In this document: piece by piece, positions 37,685 through 47,556 of the stretch
Numbering within the stretch: the first letter of the stretch is position 1
Layout of the letters: each line of letters begins with the position of its first letter
NCBI RefSeq assembly: GCF_022549495.1
Contig: NZ_JAKZGD010000010.1
Location: 62,001-126,000, forward strand
DNA length: 64,000 nt
Reading direction: 5' to 3'
Origin: Acinetobacter sp. ANC 4805
GTDB lineage: Bacteria > Pseudomonadota > Gammaproteobacteria > Pseudomonadales > Moraxellaceae
Translations under genes and position numbers: made by a program
Notes under the pieces: model-generated
What the model was told of the DNA's origin: nothing
Seen by the model: only the letters and a program-made list of their open reading frames with translations
Database searches by the model: none

Positions 37685-38705
37685 CTAAAAAACGTATATA
37701 CCATGGCATTGCTTCTTTAATCCCTTGAAGCACATTGTATTGCCCCTCGTAACTCAAGTTTTTATTTATTTTACTTACATCAGCTTGCGAGTGTCTTACA
37801 TCACCAGCTCTAAAATCTTTGTATAATGCATCTTTATTATAAACAACATTATTTTCATTTAGCTCTTCACGAATAGCTTTAAATAAATCATTTAGTGTTG
37901 TTCTATCACCAACAGCGACATTATAGACTTGATTTTTAGCATCCGCATTTTCAGTTGTTGCAGCCAAAATATTAGCTTGTATTGCATTCTTTATATAACA
38001 AAAATCTCGACTAGTTTCACCATCGCCATTAATCGTAACATCTTGATTTTGGATCATCGCCGAGGTCCATTTAGGAATCACTGCAGCATAAGCACCATTT
38101 GGATTTTGACGTTTACCAAAGACATTAAAATAACGTAAGCCTATAGTTTGAAAACCATACGTCTTCGCAAAAACATCTGCGTAAAGCTCATTCACATACT
38201 TGGTAACTGCATACGGCGACAAAGGCTTACCAATGTTCTCCTCTACTTTAGGTAGCGCAGGATGATCTCCATAAGTCGAGCTACTTGCTGCATATGTAAA
38301 GCTTTTTACATTAGCATCTCGAGCAGCAACCAACATATTCAAGAAACCTGTAATATTAGCACTATTTGTCATAATAGGATCTGCAATTGATCGTGGTACA
38401 GACCCTAAAGCAGCTTGGTGTAATACATAGTCAACAGTAGCACATACTTTTTGACAATCTTCTAATAAACGAATATCACCCTCAAAAAAGGTAAAATTCT
38501 TCCACTGCTGTTCTGAGACTAAACTTTGGACTTCATCTAAATTATGTTGAAACCCAGTCGCAAAATTATCTAAACCAATTACTTTTTGATCGAGTAATAA
38601 TAATGTTTCCAAAAGGTTTGAACCGATAAAACCAGCAACACCCGTAATCAACCAAGTTTTTTGGTTACTTTTTAATTCTTCGCAAACTTGTGCAAACTGA
38701 GTCAT
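37677..38705 (-). CDS. UDP-GlcNAc(A) C4-epimerase (WbpP/TviC type)
   Basis: 342 residues, extended SDR. Motifs: [68 protein letters not shown] (catalytic YxxxK), [24 protein letters not shown]. It closely resembles WbpP/TviC, which epimerises UDP-GlcNAcA to UDP-GalNAcA (or UDP-GlcNAc to UDP-GalNAc). The adjacent dehydrogenase (TviB type) makes the GlcNAcA substrate, so the pair predicts GalNAcA in the capsule. Confidence 0.9.
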   Translation of the reverse strand: MTQFAQVCEELKSNQKTWLITGVAGFIGSNLLETLLLLDQKVIGLDNFATGFQHNLDEVQSLVSEQQWKNFTFFEGDIRLLEDCQKVCATVDYVLHQAALGSVPRSIADPIMTNSANITGFLNMLVAARDANVKSFTYAASSSTYGDHPALPKVEENIGKPLSPYAVTKYVNELYADVFAKTYGFQTIGLRYFNVFGKRQNPNGAYAAVIPKWTSAMIQNQDVTINGDGETSRDFCYIKNAIQANILAATTENADAKNQVYNVAVGDRTTLNDLFKAIREELNENNVVYNKDALYKDFRAGDVRHSQADVSKINKNLSYEGQYNVLQGIKEAMPWYIRFLDV

Positions 38706-38723
38706 AGCGTTACCCCAATAAAA

Positions 38724-39998
38724 TTATAAGCGAATATCAGATTCATGCTGAGCAAGTACATATTTCAAATCATATAAAACATGATCAGCTTTCCCTAACT
38801 TTCGAATTCCTTCAACACCCATCTGTTTAAATTGCTCATGAGCAACAGCTAAAATAATGGCATCATACTCAGCTGATTTAGGTGCATCTATAGGTAAAAT
38901 ATTATATTCATGCTGTGCTTCTGCTGAATCGACCCAAGGATCATACACATCAACATCCACATGATATTCTTCAAGTTCTTTTACAATATCAATAATCTTA
39001 GTATTTCTAATATCAGGGCAATTTTCTTTGAAACTTAATCCTAATAATAAAACTCTCGCCCCTTCAACTTGAATTTTCTTCTTAATCATTTTCTTGATCA
39101 GTTGGGTAACGACATATGCTCCCATACTATCATTCAATCGACGGCCAGCTAAAATAATCTCTGGATGATAACCAATAGACTGGGCTTTATGCGTCAAATA
39201 ATATGGATCAACACCAATACAATGTCCACCCACTAAACCTGGGCGGAAAGGCAAAAAGTTCCACTTGGTTCCTGCTGCCTTTAGTACATCTTCAGTATCA
39301 ATTCCCATCCGATTGAAAATTAAAGCTAGCTCATTAATCAACGCAATATTCACATCTCGCTGTGTGTTCTCAATCACTTTAGCCGCTTCTGCAACTTTGA
39401 TACTTGAAGCTTTGTGTGTACCCGCTTCAATAATTAAATTATAAGTTTCATCTACAAATTCAGCCACTTCGGGGGTAGAGCCCGAGGTGATCTTGAGAAT
39501 ATTAGTTACGCGGTGTAGCTTATCACCTGGGTTAATTCGCTCTGGGCTATAACCTGCAAAAAAATCCGTATTAAACTTTAAGCCTGATACTTTTTCCAAA
39601 ACTGGAATACAAACTTCTTCCGTTGCCCCTGGATATACAGTCGATTCATAAACAACAATATCGCCCACTTTTAAAATCTGCCCGATACTAGTCGATGCTT
39701 TGATTAATGGGGTTAGATCTGGTTGCTTATAATCATCAATCGGTGTCGGAACAGTGACAATAAAAAAGTTACAGTCTTTTAAATTTTCTAGATCTGAAGT
39801 AAATGTGAGTTGATTCGCTTGTTGTAGTTCGTGAGGGGAAACCTCTAAAGTATGGTCTTGTCCATTTCTAAGTTCATCAATACGTTTGGCTGATATGTCA
39901 AAACCAACAACTGATACCTTTTTCCCAAATTCAACAGCTAACGGTAAACCAACATATCCCAAACCAATAATTGCTATTTTTAATTCGGCAAGTTTCAT
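38724..39998 (-). CDS. gna: UDP-N-acetylglucosamine 6-dehydrogenase (Gna/TviB/WbpO type)
   Basis: 424 residues from the ATG at 39998 ([24 protein letters not shown]), chosen by the canonical N-terminus and AAGGCT upstream; the 25 extra codons 5' are not supported. Oxidises UDP-GlcNAc to UDP-GlcNAcA. Signatures: [10 protein letters not shown] (NAD), [41 protein letters not shown] with the catalytic Cys, and [16 protein letters not shown]. In contrast to the ugd gene in this locus, all catalytic residues are present. It is the first gene of the long minus-strand capsule operon, divergent from wza. Confidence 0.94.
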   Translation of the reverse strand: MKLAELKIAIIGLGYVGLPLAVEFGKKVSVVGFDISAKRIDELRNGQDHTLEVSPHELQQANQLTFTSDLENLKDCNFFIVTVPTPIDDYKQPDLTPLIKASTSIGQILKVGDIVVYESTVYPGATEEVCIPVLEKVSGLKFNTDFFAGYSPERINPGDKLHRVTNILKITSGSTPEVAEFVDETYNLIIEAGTHKASSIKVAEAAKVIENTQRDVNIALINELALIFNRMGIDTEDVLKAAGTKWNFLPFRPGLVGGHCIGVDPYYLTHKAQSIGYHPEIILAGRRLNDSMGAYVVTQLIKKMIKKKIQVEGARVLLLGLSFKENCPDIRNTKIIDIVKELEEYHVDVDVYDPWVDSAEAQHEYNILPIDAPKSAEYDAIILAVAHEQFKQMGVEGIRKLGKADHVLYDLKYVLAQHESDIRL

Positions 39999-40347
39999 AA
40001 AATTAGCCTTCATCCCTACAATGTATTTAAAATTCAAATGAACGAAATAGAAACCATCAATTTTTCTGCGCACAATATAGCAGAGTTTTTCTTCACGCTA
40101 TAACGAAATTGTATGACGTATTTTTCGACACAAGCTATTTTAATTGATCAATTCAACTAAAATACAATATTATCAATAATTAACAAAGCAATCCCGACCC
40201 ATCAGATATACTTAGCATACAAAGCAAAGGGATTTGTCGGTGATTTTTTAGGATTTTTAAGCTAGAATAAGCAAAATTCTAAGTTTACGCGCAGATAATT
40301 GTGCCGCAGCTGATATTAAATTACATATAAATATTCAAGGGTAAAGT
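39999..40347. promoter_or_regulatory. Divergent capsule promoter region (gna / wza)
   Basis: 349 bases between the two capsule transcripts. It contains a perfect 12-bp palindrome AATTGATCAATT at 40142-40153 and a possible wza promoter (TTGATC at 40144, TATTAT at 40168, 18-base spacer). I find no JUMPstart/ops sequence (GGCGGTAG). Nothing else is certain. Confidence 0.5.
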
Positions 40348-41448
40348 GTGAAGCATTATCAACTATTTTCCATCCTTGCAATTAGCATAAGCGCTGTAGG
40401 GTGTGCTGTCACTTCTGGTCTACAAACCTATGATATTCCGAGTGAAGGGATCTATAAAACTGATCTTGGAACCACTGTAAGTGTAATAAAAATTACCCAA
40501 GATACCTTACAAACGATCAAACCGACTCAACTCAATCATCAACAGAATTATACGTCGTTGTTCAAACAACCTCAGCAAATCTATCGTCTGAGTCCAGGAG
40601 ACGTTTTATCCATTCAGCTTTGGGCTTACCCTGAAATTACGCCTCCGATTAATAGCATTACAAATGATCAATCTGTACAAGCCAGTGGTTATCCGATTGA
40701 CCAAACGGGTTATATACAGTTTCCCTTAATTGGACGGTATAAAGTCGCGGGGAAAACCTTAGCTCAAGTTAACCAAGAACTACGAAATCAACTTGCAAAT
40801 TACTTAAAAAATCCTGATGTTGTGGTACGTATACTTTCATACCAAGGGCAACGCTTTTCTGTTCAAGGCAGTGTCACCCGAGGTGGGCAATTTTATTTAA
40901 CAGATCAACCAACAAGTATTTATACAGCACTAGGATTAGCCGGTGGCATCAATGATAAAGGTGACAATACCTATATACAGTTAGTGCGACATGGTGTTAC
41001 CTATGATCTAAATACCCTTGAATTAGAAAAGACAGGCTATTCTCTGCATAAACTGCTTATTCAGCCCAATGATACGATTTATGTAAGCACGAAAGAAAAC
41101 CAGAAAATTTATATTATGGGGGAATCGGGTAAGAACCAAGCGCTGCCTATGCGTGATCAAGGAATGACCTTAAGTGATGCTTTAGGTGAAGGCTTAGGTT
41201 TAAATCCATTATCAGCAAGTGCAAGTCGAATTTATGTATTACGCACCAGTACAAATGAACATCGCACTGAACTTTACCATTTAAATTTAATGAGTTTGGG
41301 TGACTTTGGTCTAGCAAATCAATTTCGTTTACGTAGTAATGACATTATTTATATTGATGCAACTGGTCTAACGCGCTGGCAACGTGTTATGAATCAGATT
41401 GTTCCATTTTCGAGTGCACTTTATAGCTTTGATCAGCTAGGAAAATAA
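40348..41448 (+). CDS. wza: Outer-membrane polysaccharide export lipoprotein Wza
   Basis: 366 residues. Lipoprotein signal peptide with lipobox AVGC (Cys19). Then the polysaccharide export domain (YRLSPGDVLSIQLWAYPEI; YPIDQTGYIQFPLIGRYKVAGKTLAQVNQEL) and SLBB domains (FSVQGSVTRGGQFYLTDQPTSIYTALGLAGGIND; IYIMGESGKNQALPMRDQGMTLSDALGEG), ending with an amphipathic alpha-helix (TRWQRVMNQIVPFSSALYS) that lines the outer-membrane pore. Octameric channel for capsule. GTG start preceded by AAGGGTAAA. First gene of the wza-wzb-wzc operon. Confidence 0.95.
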   Translation: MKHYQLFSILAISISAVGCAVTSGLQTYDIPSEGIYKTDLGTTVSVIKITQDTLQTIKPTQLNHQQNYTSLFKQPQQIYRLSPGDVLSIQLWAYPEITPPINSITNDQSVQASGYPIDQTGYIQFPLIGRYKVAGKTLAQVNQELRNQLANYLKNPDVVVRILSYQGQRFSVQGSVTRGGQFYLTDQPTSIYTALGLAGGINDKGDNTYIQLVRHGVTYDLNTLELEKTGYSLHKLLIQPNDTIYVSTKENQKIYIMGESGKNQALPMRDQGMTLSDALGEGLGLNPLSASASRIYVLRTSTNEHRTELYHLNLMSLGDFGLANQFRLRSNDIIYIDATGLTRWQRVMNQIVPFSSALYSFDQLGK

Positions 41449-41450
41449 TA

Positions 41451-41879
41451 ATGCAGATTCGAACTATTTTGGTCGTTTGTATTGGGAATATTTGCCGTAG
41501 TCCTATGGCAGAATATCTACTTAAGCAAGACTATCCTCACTTGAGTATTGAATCTGCTGGCATTTCTGGTCTTACAGGTCACCCAGCCGATGCTAAAGCA
41601 CAATTATGTATGCAGCACTTAAATATTGATATGAGTGCCCATATTGCAAAGAAACTAAATTCTGAGCATTTAAAGAGAGCTGATTTAATCCTGGTCATGA
41701 GTAAAAATCAACAGTCTCATATTGAACAAACTTGGCCCTTTGCTAAAGGAAAAATTTTTCGTTTAGGTCATTGGCAACATAAGAATGTGCCAGACCCGTA
41801 TCAGCATGATCAAACTTTTTTTAATGATACATGTCAGCTTATCCAACAGTGTGTTACTGATTGGAAAAACTATATTTAA
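41451..41879 (+). CDS. wzb: Low-molecular-weight protein tyrosine phosphatase Wzb
   Basis: 142 residues. Catalytic P-loop VCIGNICRSPMAE (C10-x5-R16) and the general-acid loop VPDPYQHD. It removes phosphates from the tyrosine tail of Wzc, cycling capsule polymerisation and export. It starts 2 bases after the wza stop, with AGGAAAATAAT as the RBS inside the wza end. Confidence 0.95.
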   Translation: MQIRTILVVCIGNICRSPMAEYLLKQDYPHLSIESAGISGLTGHPADAKAQLCMQHLNIDMSAHIAKKLNSEHLKRADLILVMSKNQQSHIEQTWPFAKGKIFRLGHWQHKNVPDPYQHDQTFFNDTCQLIQQCVTDWKNYI

Positions 41880-41895
41880 CTTTTAGATTAAGATT

Positions 41896-44079
41896 ATGAG
41901 CCAAAATACCAATACTGAAGATACAATTGACCTGAAAGAGCTGTTTTTTTCTCTTATTGCTCAATGGAAATTAATCGCTTTATTTATCATTCTTAGCCTT
42001 GTGTGTGCATTGTTATATCTACGTGTAACACCTGATACTTATTCAGTCGATGCATTGGTTCAAGTCGAAGACAGTAAAGGAGCTTCGGCAGCCTTGTTAG
42101 GCGACCTATCGCAAATGATTGACCAAAAGTCACCCGCACAATCTGAGATTGAGATCTTAAAATCTCGCTTGGTTTTAGGCTCAGTTATTCAGGCACTTCA
42201 TCTTGATCTAAATATCGCAAGTAAAGAAAATACTTTGCGTAATCGCCTACTCAACAAGCCCAATTATACAACTGAATATGGTCCTGAATCTGTCATTTTT
42301 AAGGACAACAACAAAACATTTGCTGTTAAAGAATTTATGATTCCTAGTCAATTTATTGATAAGGGTCTTTTACTAAATTTCAAAAATAATCAATTTTACT
42401 TCACAAATCCTAAAAATGACCAAGTTGTATTCACAGGGAGCATTAATCAGCTGAATCACGTGACTAATCAACAAGGTTCTTGGAAAGTTGGGATTTTTAC
42501 TCAAGATCAGTTAACAAGTACGTATACGATTTATAAACAGTCATTACCTGCTGCCGTGGCTGCAATCAGTTCGAATTATGCTGTTGCAGAGCGAGGAAAA
42601 ATGACAGGAATCCTTGGCTTGAGTTACCAAGGACAAGATAAGGAACATATTACTAAAGTGCTGAATGCCATTTTATCAGCATACAGTGCTCAGAACGTTG
42701 CTCGTCGCTCTGCTGAAACAGCTCAAACACTGAAATTCCTAGACGAACAATTACCTGTACTGAAAAAACAACTTGATGATGCAGAACGTGAGTTCAATAA
42801 ATTTCGTCAAAAATATAATACCGTGGATGTCACCAAAGAGTCGGAACTTTATTTAACTCAAAGCATCACTCTAGAAACTAAAAAAATAGAATTACAACAA
42901 CAAGAAGCTGATCTAGCAGCGAAATACACAGCAGAACACCCTGCTATGCGAGAAATTAATGCACAAATCACTGCAATTAATAAACAGATTAGTGAGCTCA
43001 ATAGTACCTTAAAACAATTACCCGACTTACAACGACAATATTTACAACTTTATCGCGAGGTTGAGGTGAAAACTCAACTCTATACGGCTTTGCTCAATTC
43101 ATATCAACAGTTACGAATTGCAAAAGCCGGAGAAATTGGTAATGTGCGTATTGTCGATACTGCAGTGGAACCCGTAGAACCAATTAAACCGAAGAAACTG
43201 CACGTTTTGATTCTTGCTATTCTATTGGGTGGCTTTCTTGGTACATTCATCGCATTATTACGTAATGTGTTCCGTACGGGCATTAAGGACTCAACTCAAA
43301 TTGAACATGAGTTTGATTTACCTGTTTATGCAACCGTACCTCGTTCACCGATTCAAGAAACGCGTATCAGTATCTTGAAAAAGAAGAAAACCATTCCTAT
43401 TCTTGCCGTTAAACATAATGATGATATTGCGATTGAAAGCCTACGCAGTATCCGAACTGCTATTCATTTTGCACTTGCACATGCAAAGAATAATATTATT
43501 GTGATCGCAGGTCCCTCGCCCGAGGTTGGGAAATCTTTTATTTCTACCAACTTAGCAACCATCTTTGCACAAAGTAATAAGAAAGTTTTGCTGATCGATG
43601 CAGATATGCGTCGTGGTTATATGCATAAATATTTTAATTTAGATATAAAACCGGGTTTAGCTGAATTCTTAAGTAACCAAGCCTACCTAAATCAGGTAAT
43701 TAACCCAACAGAAGTGGAGGGTTTAAGTGTTATTACCCGTGGTAAAAGTCCAGCAAATCCATCAGAGATGCTTGGCTCTGAACAATTTCAAGTGTTATTG
43801 GAACAACTGAGTCAAGAATATGACCATGTCATTATTGATACTCCACCGATACTTGCGGTTACGGATGGAATTATTATTTCTCAGTATGCTGGGGTTAATT
43901 TACTGGTTGCTCGTTATGCTAAATCACAAATGAAAGAACTAGAACTAAGTTTAAATCGTTTCGAACAAGCCAATGTGAAAGTCAATGGTTTTATCTTAAA
44001 TGATATTCAACGTGCTGGTGCTGGGTATGGATATACATATAACTATTCATATGCTTATAAAGCACATAAAGATGATTAA
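41896..44079 (+). CDS. wzc: Tyrosine-protein kinase Wzc
   Basis: 727 residues. Two membrane helices (about 27-50 and 430-450) flank a periplasmic Wzz-like region with coiled coil (about 250-410: LKKQLDDAEREFNKFRQKY). The C-terminal BY-kinase has Walker A AGPSPEVGKSF, Walker A' VLLIDADMRRGY, Walker B VIIDTPP, and a tyrosine-rich tail (GYGYTYNYSYAYKAHKDD) that is autophosphorylated. The kinase controls capsule chain length and export with Wza and Wzb. Last gene of the operon; a long hairpin follows. Confidence 0.96.
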   Translation: MSQNTNTEDTIDLKELFFSLIAQWKLIALFIILSLVCALLYLRVTPDTYSVDALVQVEDSKGASAALLGDLSQMIDQKSPAQSEIEILKSRLVLGSVIQALHLDLNIASKENTLRNRLLNKPNYTTEYGPESVIFKDNNKTFAVKEFMIPSQFIDKGLLLNFKNNQFYFTNPKNDQVVFTGSINQLNHVTNQQGSWKVGIFTQDQLTSTYTIYKQSLPAAVAAISSNYAVAERGKMTGILGLSYQGQDKEHITKVLNAILSAYSAQNVARRSAETAQTLKFLDEQLPVLKKQLDDAEREFNKFRQKYNTVDVTKESELYLTQSITLETKKIELQQQEADLAAKYTAEHPAMREINAQITAINKQISELNSTLKQLPDLQRQYLQLYREVEVKTQLYTALLNSYQQLRIAKAGEIGNVRIVDTAVEPVEPIKPKKLHVLILAILLGGFLGTFIALLRNVFRTGIKDSTQIEHEFDLPVYATVPRSPIQETRISILKKKKTIPILAVKHNDDIAIESLRSIRTAIHFALAHAKNNIIVIAGPSPEVGKSFISTNLATIFAQSNKKVLLIDADMRRGYMHKYFNLDIKPGLAEFLSNQAYLNQVINPTEVEGLSVITRGKSPANPSEMLGSEQFQVLLEQLSQEYDHVIIDTPPILAVTDGIIISQYAGVNLLVARYAKSQMKELELSLNRFEQANVKVNGFILNDIQRAGAGYGYTYNYSYAYKAHKDD

Positions 44080-44099
44080 AAACATTTCTATTTAGTTCC

Positions 44100-44137
44100 C
44101 ATAGACAAACCAGATCTCAAGATCTGGTTTGTCTATG
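44100..44137 (+). terminator. Long perfect hairpin between wzc and fkpA
   Basis: 17-bp perfect stem (44100-44116 with 44121-44137) with a TCAA loop. It is unusually long; T-rich sequence lies inside the right arm rather than after it, so it may block read-through or protect the 3' end of the wzc message. Confidence 0.65.
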
Positions 44138-44267
44138 CCTACGTTGATAACAACATAAATGATATAAAAAATACTCGCATTTTTTAGCTGGGTTATTCAA
44201 TGCCTAAGCTTAGACATGCTAAGATCAGCGGCATATTTTTTATTAAAATCTCACTTTTGGACATCTC

Positions 44268-44975
44268 ATGAGTAAAGCTTTACCTATCATTGCTGCAGTT
44301 GTTTTAGGTGGTGCAGCCCTTGTTCCGATTTATTATGCAACTCAACATCCAGCGACTGAGCTTGGATCAAAAGCTGATAAGAATGCGGCACCTGTTGCAA
44401 AAATTAGTTATGCTCTAGGCTATGAAGTTGCAAAACAAACACCGCCTGAATTAGAAACAGCTGCATTTATTACAGGTTTCCGTGATGGGCATGCAAAAAA
44501 AGCTGCGGCATACACAGAAGAAGAATTACAAGCTGCTTATGTTGAATTCCAAAAACAACTTCAACAAAAGCAACTTAGTGAGACAAAGAAAGCTCAAACA
44601 ACGAATAATAGCTTCTTAGCCGAAAATGCGAAAAAAGAAGGTATTAAAACAACGGCTTCAGGTTTACAGTATAAAATCACTCAGGAAGGTACTGGAAAAC
44701 AACCTGCAGCGACTTCCGTCGTTAAAGTTCATTACAAAGGTCAGTTAACTGATGGTAAGGTCTTTGACAGCTCTTATGATCGTGGTGAACCAATCGAGTT
44801 TCCACTTAATCAAGTAATTCCAGGTTGGACTGAAGGTTTACAATTAATGAAAGAAGGCGGCAAAGCCACCCTATACATTCCAGCTAACCTTGCTTATGGT
44901 GAACAAGGTGTACCAGGTTCTATTCCACCAAATAGCACATTAATTTTCGATGTGGAATTAATCGCTGTAAAATAA
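44268..44975 (+). CDS. fkpA: FKBP-type peptidyl-prolyl isomerase FkpA
   Basis: 235 residues. N-terminal hydrophobic segment (about 5-24) for export or anchoring, an FKBP_N dimerisation domain ([14 protein letters not shown] to [16 protein letters not shown]) and a C-terminal FKBP domain ([63 protein letters not shown]). It folds envelope proteins in the periplasm. Flanks the capsule locus in Acinetobacter. Preceded by its own promoter region after the wzc hairpin. Confidence 0.93.
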   Translation: MSKALPIIAAVVLGGAALVPIYYATQHPATELGSKADKNAAPVAKISYALGYEVAKQTPPELETAAFITGFRDGHAKKAAAYTEEELQAAYVEFQKQLQQKQLSETKKAQTTNNSFLAENAKKEGIKTTASGLQYKITQEGTGKQPAATSVVKVHYKGQLTDGKVFDSSYDRGEPIEFPLNQVIPGWTEGLQLMKEGGKATLYIPANLAYGEQGVPGSIPPNSTLIFDVELIAVK

Positions 44976-45020
44976 ATGATCTAAGGAGAGCATTTGCTCT
45001 CCTTTATTTTGGAAGAAATA

Positions 45021-45704
45021 ATGAAAAAATTAAGCCTGATTTTAGTTACTACAATGATTGGGACAGCACATGCAGCACCGATTACTTTAAAAAGCCCAGA
45101 AAAAGATCAATTTGGATATAGTTACGGTTATTTAATTGGCAAAAGCTATGCTGAAACATTAAAGGACCTCAATATTGAAAGCATTTCTCAAGGTCTACAA
45201 GATGCGATGCAGGGCAAAACAGCATCCCTAACAGATGAAGAAATGATCAACTTATTAGGTCAATATAAAAAACGTCTTGAAGCAAAACAACTCATAGAAT
45301 TTCAAGAACTTGCTCAAAAGAATGAGCAGATTGGGAAAACATTTTTAACTGAAAATGCAAAGAAAACTGGGATTGTAACCACTCAGTCAGGTTTACAGTA
45401 TCAAGTTCTACAAGCAGGCAAGGGCAAATCGCCGAAAGCAAGCTCAACGGTTAAAGTCAATTATGAAGGACGTTTATTAGACGACACCGTATTTGATAGT
45501 TCAATTGCCCGTAACCACCCTGTTGAATTTAAGCTGAATCAAGTGATTGCAGGCTGGACTGAAGGTGTTCAAACCATGAAGGTTGGTGGTAAAAGTCGCT
45601 TCTTTATTCCAGCGAATTTAGCATATGGTGATGTGGGTTCAGGTGATGTGATTGGTCCAAACAGCACGCTGATTTTTGATATTGAATTACTTGACGTAAA
45701 ATAA
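45021..45704 (+). CDS. Second FKBP-type peptidyl-prolyl isomerase
   Basis: 227 residues from the ATG at 45021 (RBS GGAAGAAATA), which gives a clean Sec signal peptide (MKKLSLILVTTMIGTAHA). Same domain order as FkpA: dimerisation domain with FGYSYGYLIGKSYAE, and FKBP domain with [61 protein letters not shown]. It follows FkpA after 45 bases and is likely a paralogue from tandem duplication. The longer frame from 44994 would spoil the signal peptide. Confidence 0.9.
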   Translation: MKKLSLILVTTMIGTAHAAPITLKSPEKDQFGYSYGYLIGKSYAETLKDLNIESISQGLQDAMQGKTASLTDEEMINLLGQYKKRLEAKQLIEFQELAQKNEQIGKTFLTENAKKTGIVTTQSGLQYQVLQAGKGKSPKASSTVKVNYEGRLLDDTVFDSSIARNHPVEFKLNQVIAGWTEGVQTMKVGGKSRFFIPANLAYGDVGSGDVIGPNSTLIFDIELLDVK

Positions 45705-45775
45705 ACCCTTCTGATCGGAGTAATACTGATCAGTTAAGCCTAATTTCATTATGACTGATTGATAAATCGCCCAAA

Positions 45776-45883
45776 CCCCTCTTTGAAAAAGAGGGGAACA
45801 CATTTGGATTCAATACCGTATTGAATTTCGGAATCCCCCCTTTTGCACAAAAGTGAGAAGCATCGCTTCACAAGGGGAGGATG
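45776..45883. repeat. Multi-hairpin intergenic repeat element, copy 2
   Basis: Three successive hairpins: perfect 9-bp stem 45776-45784 with 45788-45796; perfect 8-bp stem 45808-45815 with 45819-45826; and GTGAGAAGC/GCTTCAC near 45852-45870. The C-rich run at 45834-45840 pairs with the G-rich run at 45873-45880. Layout and base bias match the element at 14150-14237. Confidence 0.6.
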
Positions 45884-45944
45884 AAAAATGCTTAACTGAC
45901 TGGCATTACCTAATTGAAGTGTTTAATTTTTTCAGGCCCTTGTT

Positions 45945-47486
45945 TTAAGCTTTTAGATGTCGGGGACGGAAACCCATTGCAAATAGTCCAATGACATAAG
46001 CAATAACACCGATTACACACAACCCCACCACTTCTACAATACGCAACCATTGTGAAATATCGCCCTGATACCACGTTAAGCCATACCAAAGCGCGGCAAT
46101 CATCGTGATATTGGCAACTGTATATTGCAATGCCAGTTTTTTCCAATGTGCGCCAAAACGATAAATATTGCGTTTATGCAAATAAAAATACAGCATCCCC
46201 GCATTCACCAGTGCTGAACCTGATGATGCCATCGCCAAAGCCATATGCTCTGCATGCCAATCAATCAATTTAAAGAAACCAATAAAGACGACGTTTAAAA
46301 TCGCATTCGCAGCCACTGCCATCAAACCTACACGAACAGGGGTTTTGGTGTCTTGCTGAGCGTAAAAACCAGGTGCAAACACTTTAATCAACATAAATGA
46401 GATCACCCCTGCACTCATACATTGCAAGGCTAATGCGGTCATTCGTGTATCTTCTAAAGTAAACTCGCCACGTTGAAACAGAGCTTGAATAATCGGTGTC
46501 GACAGCATAAATAAGGCGATACTTGCAGGAATACCAACAAGCATGATGATTTTAGCAGCCCAGTCAATCATGCTTTTAAACTTAGCTTGATCTTGTTCCG
46601 CATGACGTGCTGAAAGTGAAGGTAAAATCACCGTGCCAATCGCCACCCCAATTAAACCGAGTGGAAGCTCTGTCATACGTTCAGCACTATATAACCAAGA
46701 TACTGAACCATCCTGCATGAACGATGCCCAAATGGTATTCAGCAGCAAATTGATCTGAGTAACGGATACACCAAATAAAGCAGGCAGCATCAGTTTTAAG
46801 ATGCGATCAACACCTTCATGCTTAAAATCAACTTTAGGTGGAATTAATAAGTTCTTATTCCATAACTCAGGAATCTGAATCGCGAGCTGCAAAATACCTG
46901 CAACCACAACAGCCCAACCCAATGCCATAATCGGCTCAGCCATATACGGTGTCAGCCCCCACGCCCCTGCAATCATTGCCACATTCAGCAATACAGGTGA
47001 AAAGGCTGGCGAAGCAAATGAACCATAACTATTTAAGATACTGCTCGCAAAAGCAGTTAATGACATGAACAGTAGATAGGGAATCGTGAGACGAAACATA
47101 TCAACAGCAAGTTCAAATTTCGCTGGATCGTTATGGAAACCAGGCGCATAAATATAAATAATCGCGGGTGCTGCCACCATTGCCACAAAGGTGAGCAATG
47201 ACATTGCTGTTAATAAGCACCCAAAGACCCGACTAATTAATATCTGAACTTCGGCATGCGTGCGACTGGTTTTATATTCTGTTAAAACAGGAATAAAGGC
47301 TTGAGAGAAAGCGCCCTCGGCAAATAACCGTCGAAAAAAGTTGGGAATACGAAATGCAACAACGAAGGTATCAAAATCTTTACCAGCACCAAATACATTG
47401 AGTAGCACGACATCACGTACCAATCCCAAAATTCGGGATAACATCGTCATTGCACTGACAATGACAGTCGATCGCCACAATGCCAT
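45945..47486 (-). CDS. murJ: Lipid II flippase MurJ
   Basis: 513 residues with about 14 hydrophobic segments (MOP superfamily). It flips the peptidoglycan precursor lipid II. Signatures: ILGLVRDVVLLNVFGAGKDFDTFVVAFRIPNFFRRLFAEGAFSQAFIPVL, with the conserved Arg residues for the pyrophosphate. The start at 47486 (MALWRS) has GGTGA 5 bases upstream; GTG at 47495 is an alternative. Formerly mviN, a fixed flank of Acinetobacter capsule loci. Confidence 0.95.
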   Translation of the reverse strand: MALWRSTVIVSAMTMLSRILGLVRDVVLLNVFGAGKDFDTFVVAFRIPNFFRRLFAEGAFSQAFIPVLTEYKTSRTHAEVQILISRVFGCLLTAMSLLTFVAMVAAPAIIYIYAPGFHNDPAKFELAVDMFRLTIPYLLFMSLTAFASSILNSYGSFASPAFSPVLLNVAMIAGAWGLTPYMAEPIMALGWAVVVAGILQLAIQIPELWNKNLLIPPKVDFKHEGVDRILKLMLPALFGVSVTQINLLLNTIWASFMQDGSVSWLYSAERMTELPLGLIGVAIGTVILPSLSARHAEQDQAKFKSMIDWAAKIIMLVGIPASIALFMLSTPIIQALFQRGEFTLEDTRMTALALQCMSAGVISFMLIKVFAPGFYAQQDTKTPVRVGLMAVAANAILNVVFIGFFKLIDWHAEHMALAMASSGSALVNAGMLYFYLHKRNIYRFGAHWKKLALQYTVANITMIAALWYGLTWYQGDISQWLRIVEVVGLCVIGVIAYVIGLFAMGFRPRHLKA

Positions 47487-47556
47487 CGCATTCACCTACG
47501 GCTTATCTTTAAAAAGCGTTATTGTAATGAAAGTCCAAATAGATTTCGTTGTGAAA

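Noticed and set aside
39999..40347. JUMPstart/ops antitermination site before wza
   Set aside because: No GGCGGTAG or close variant found in the divergent promoter region.
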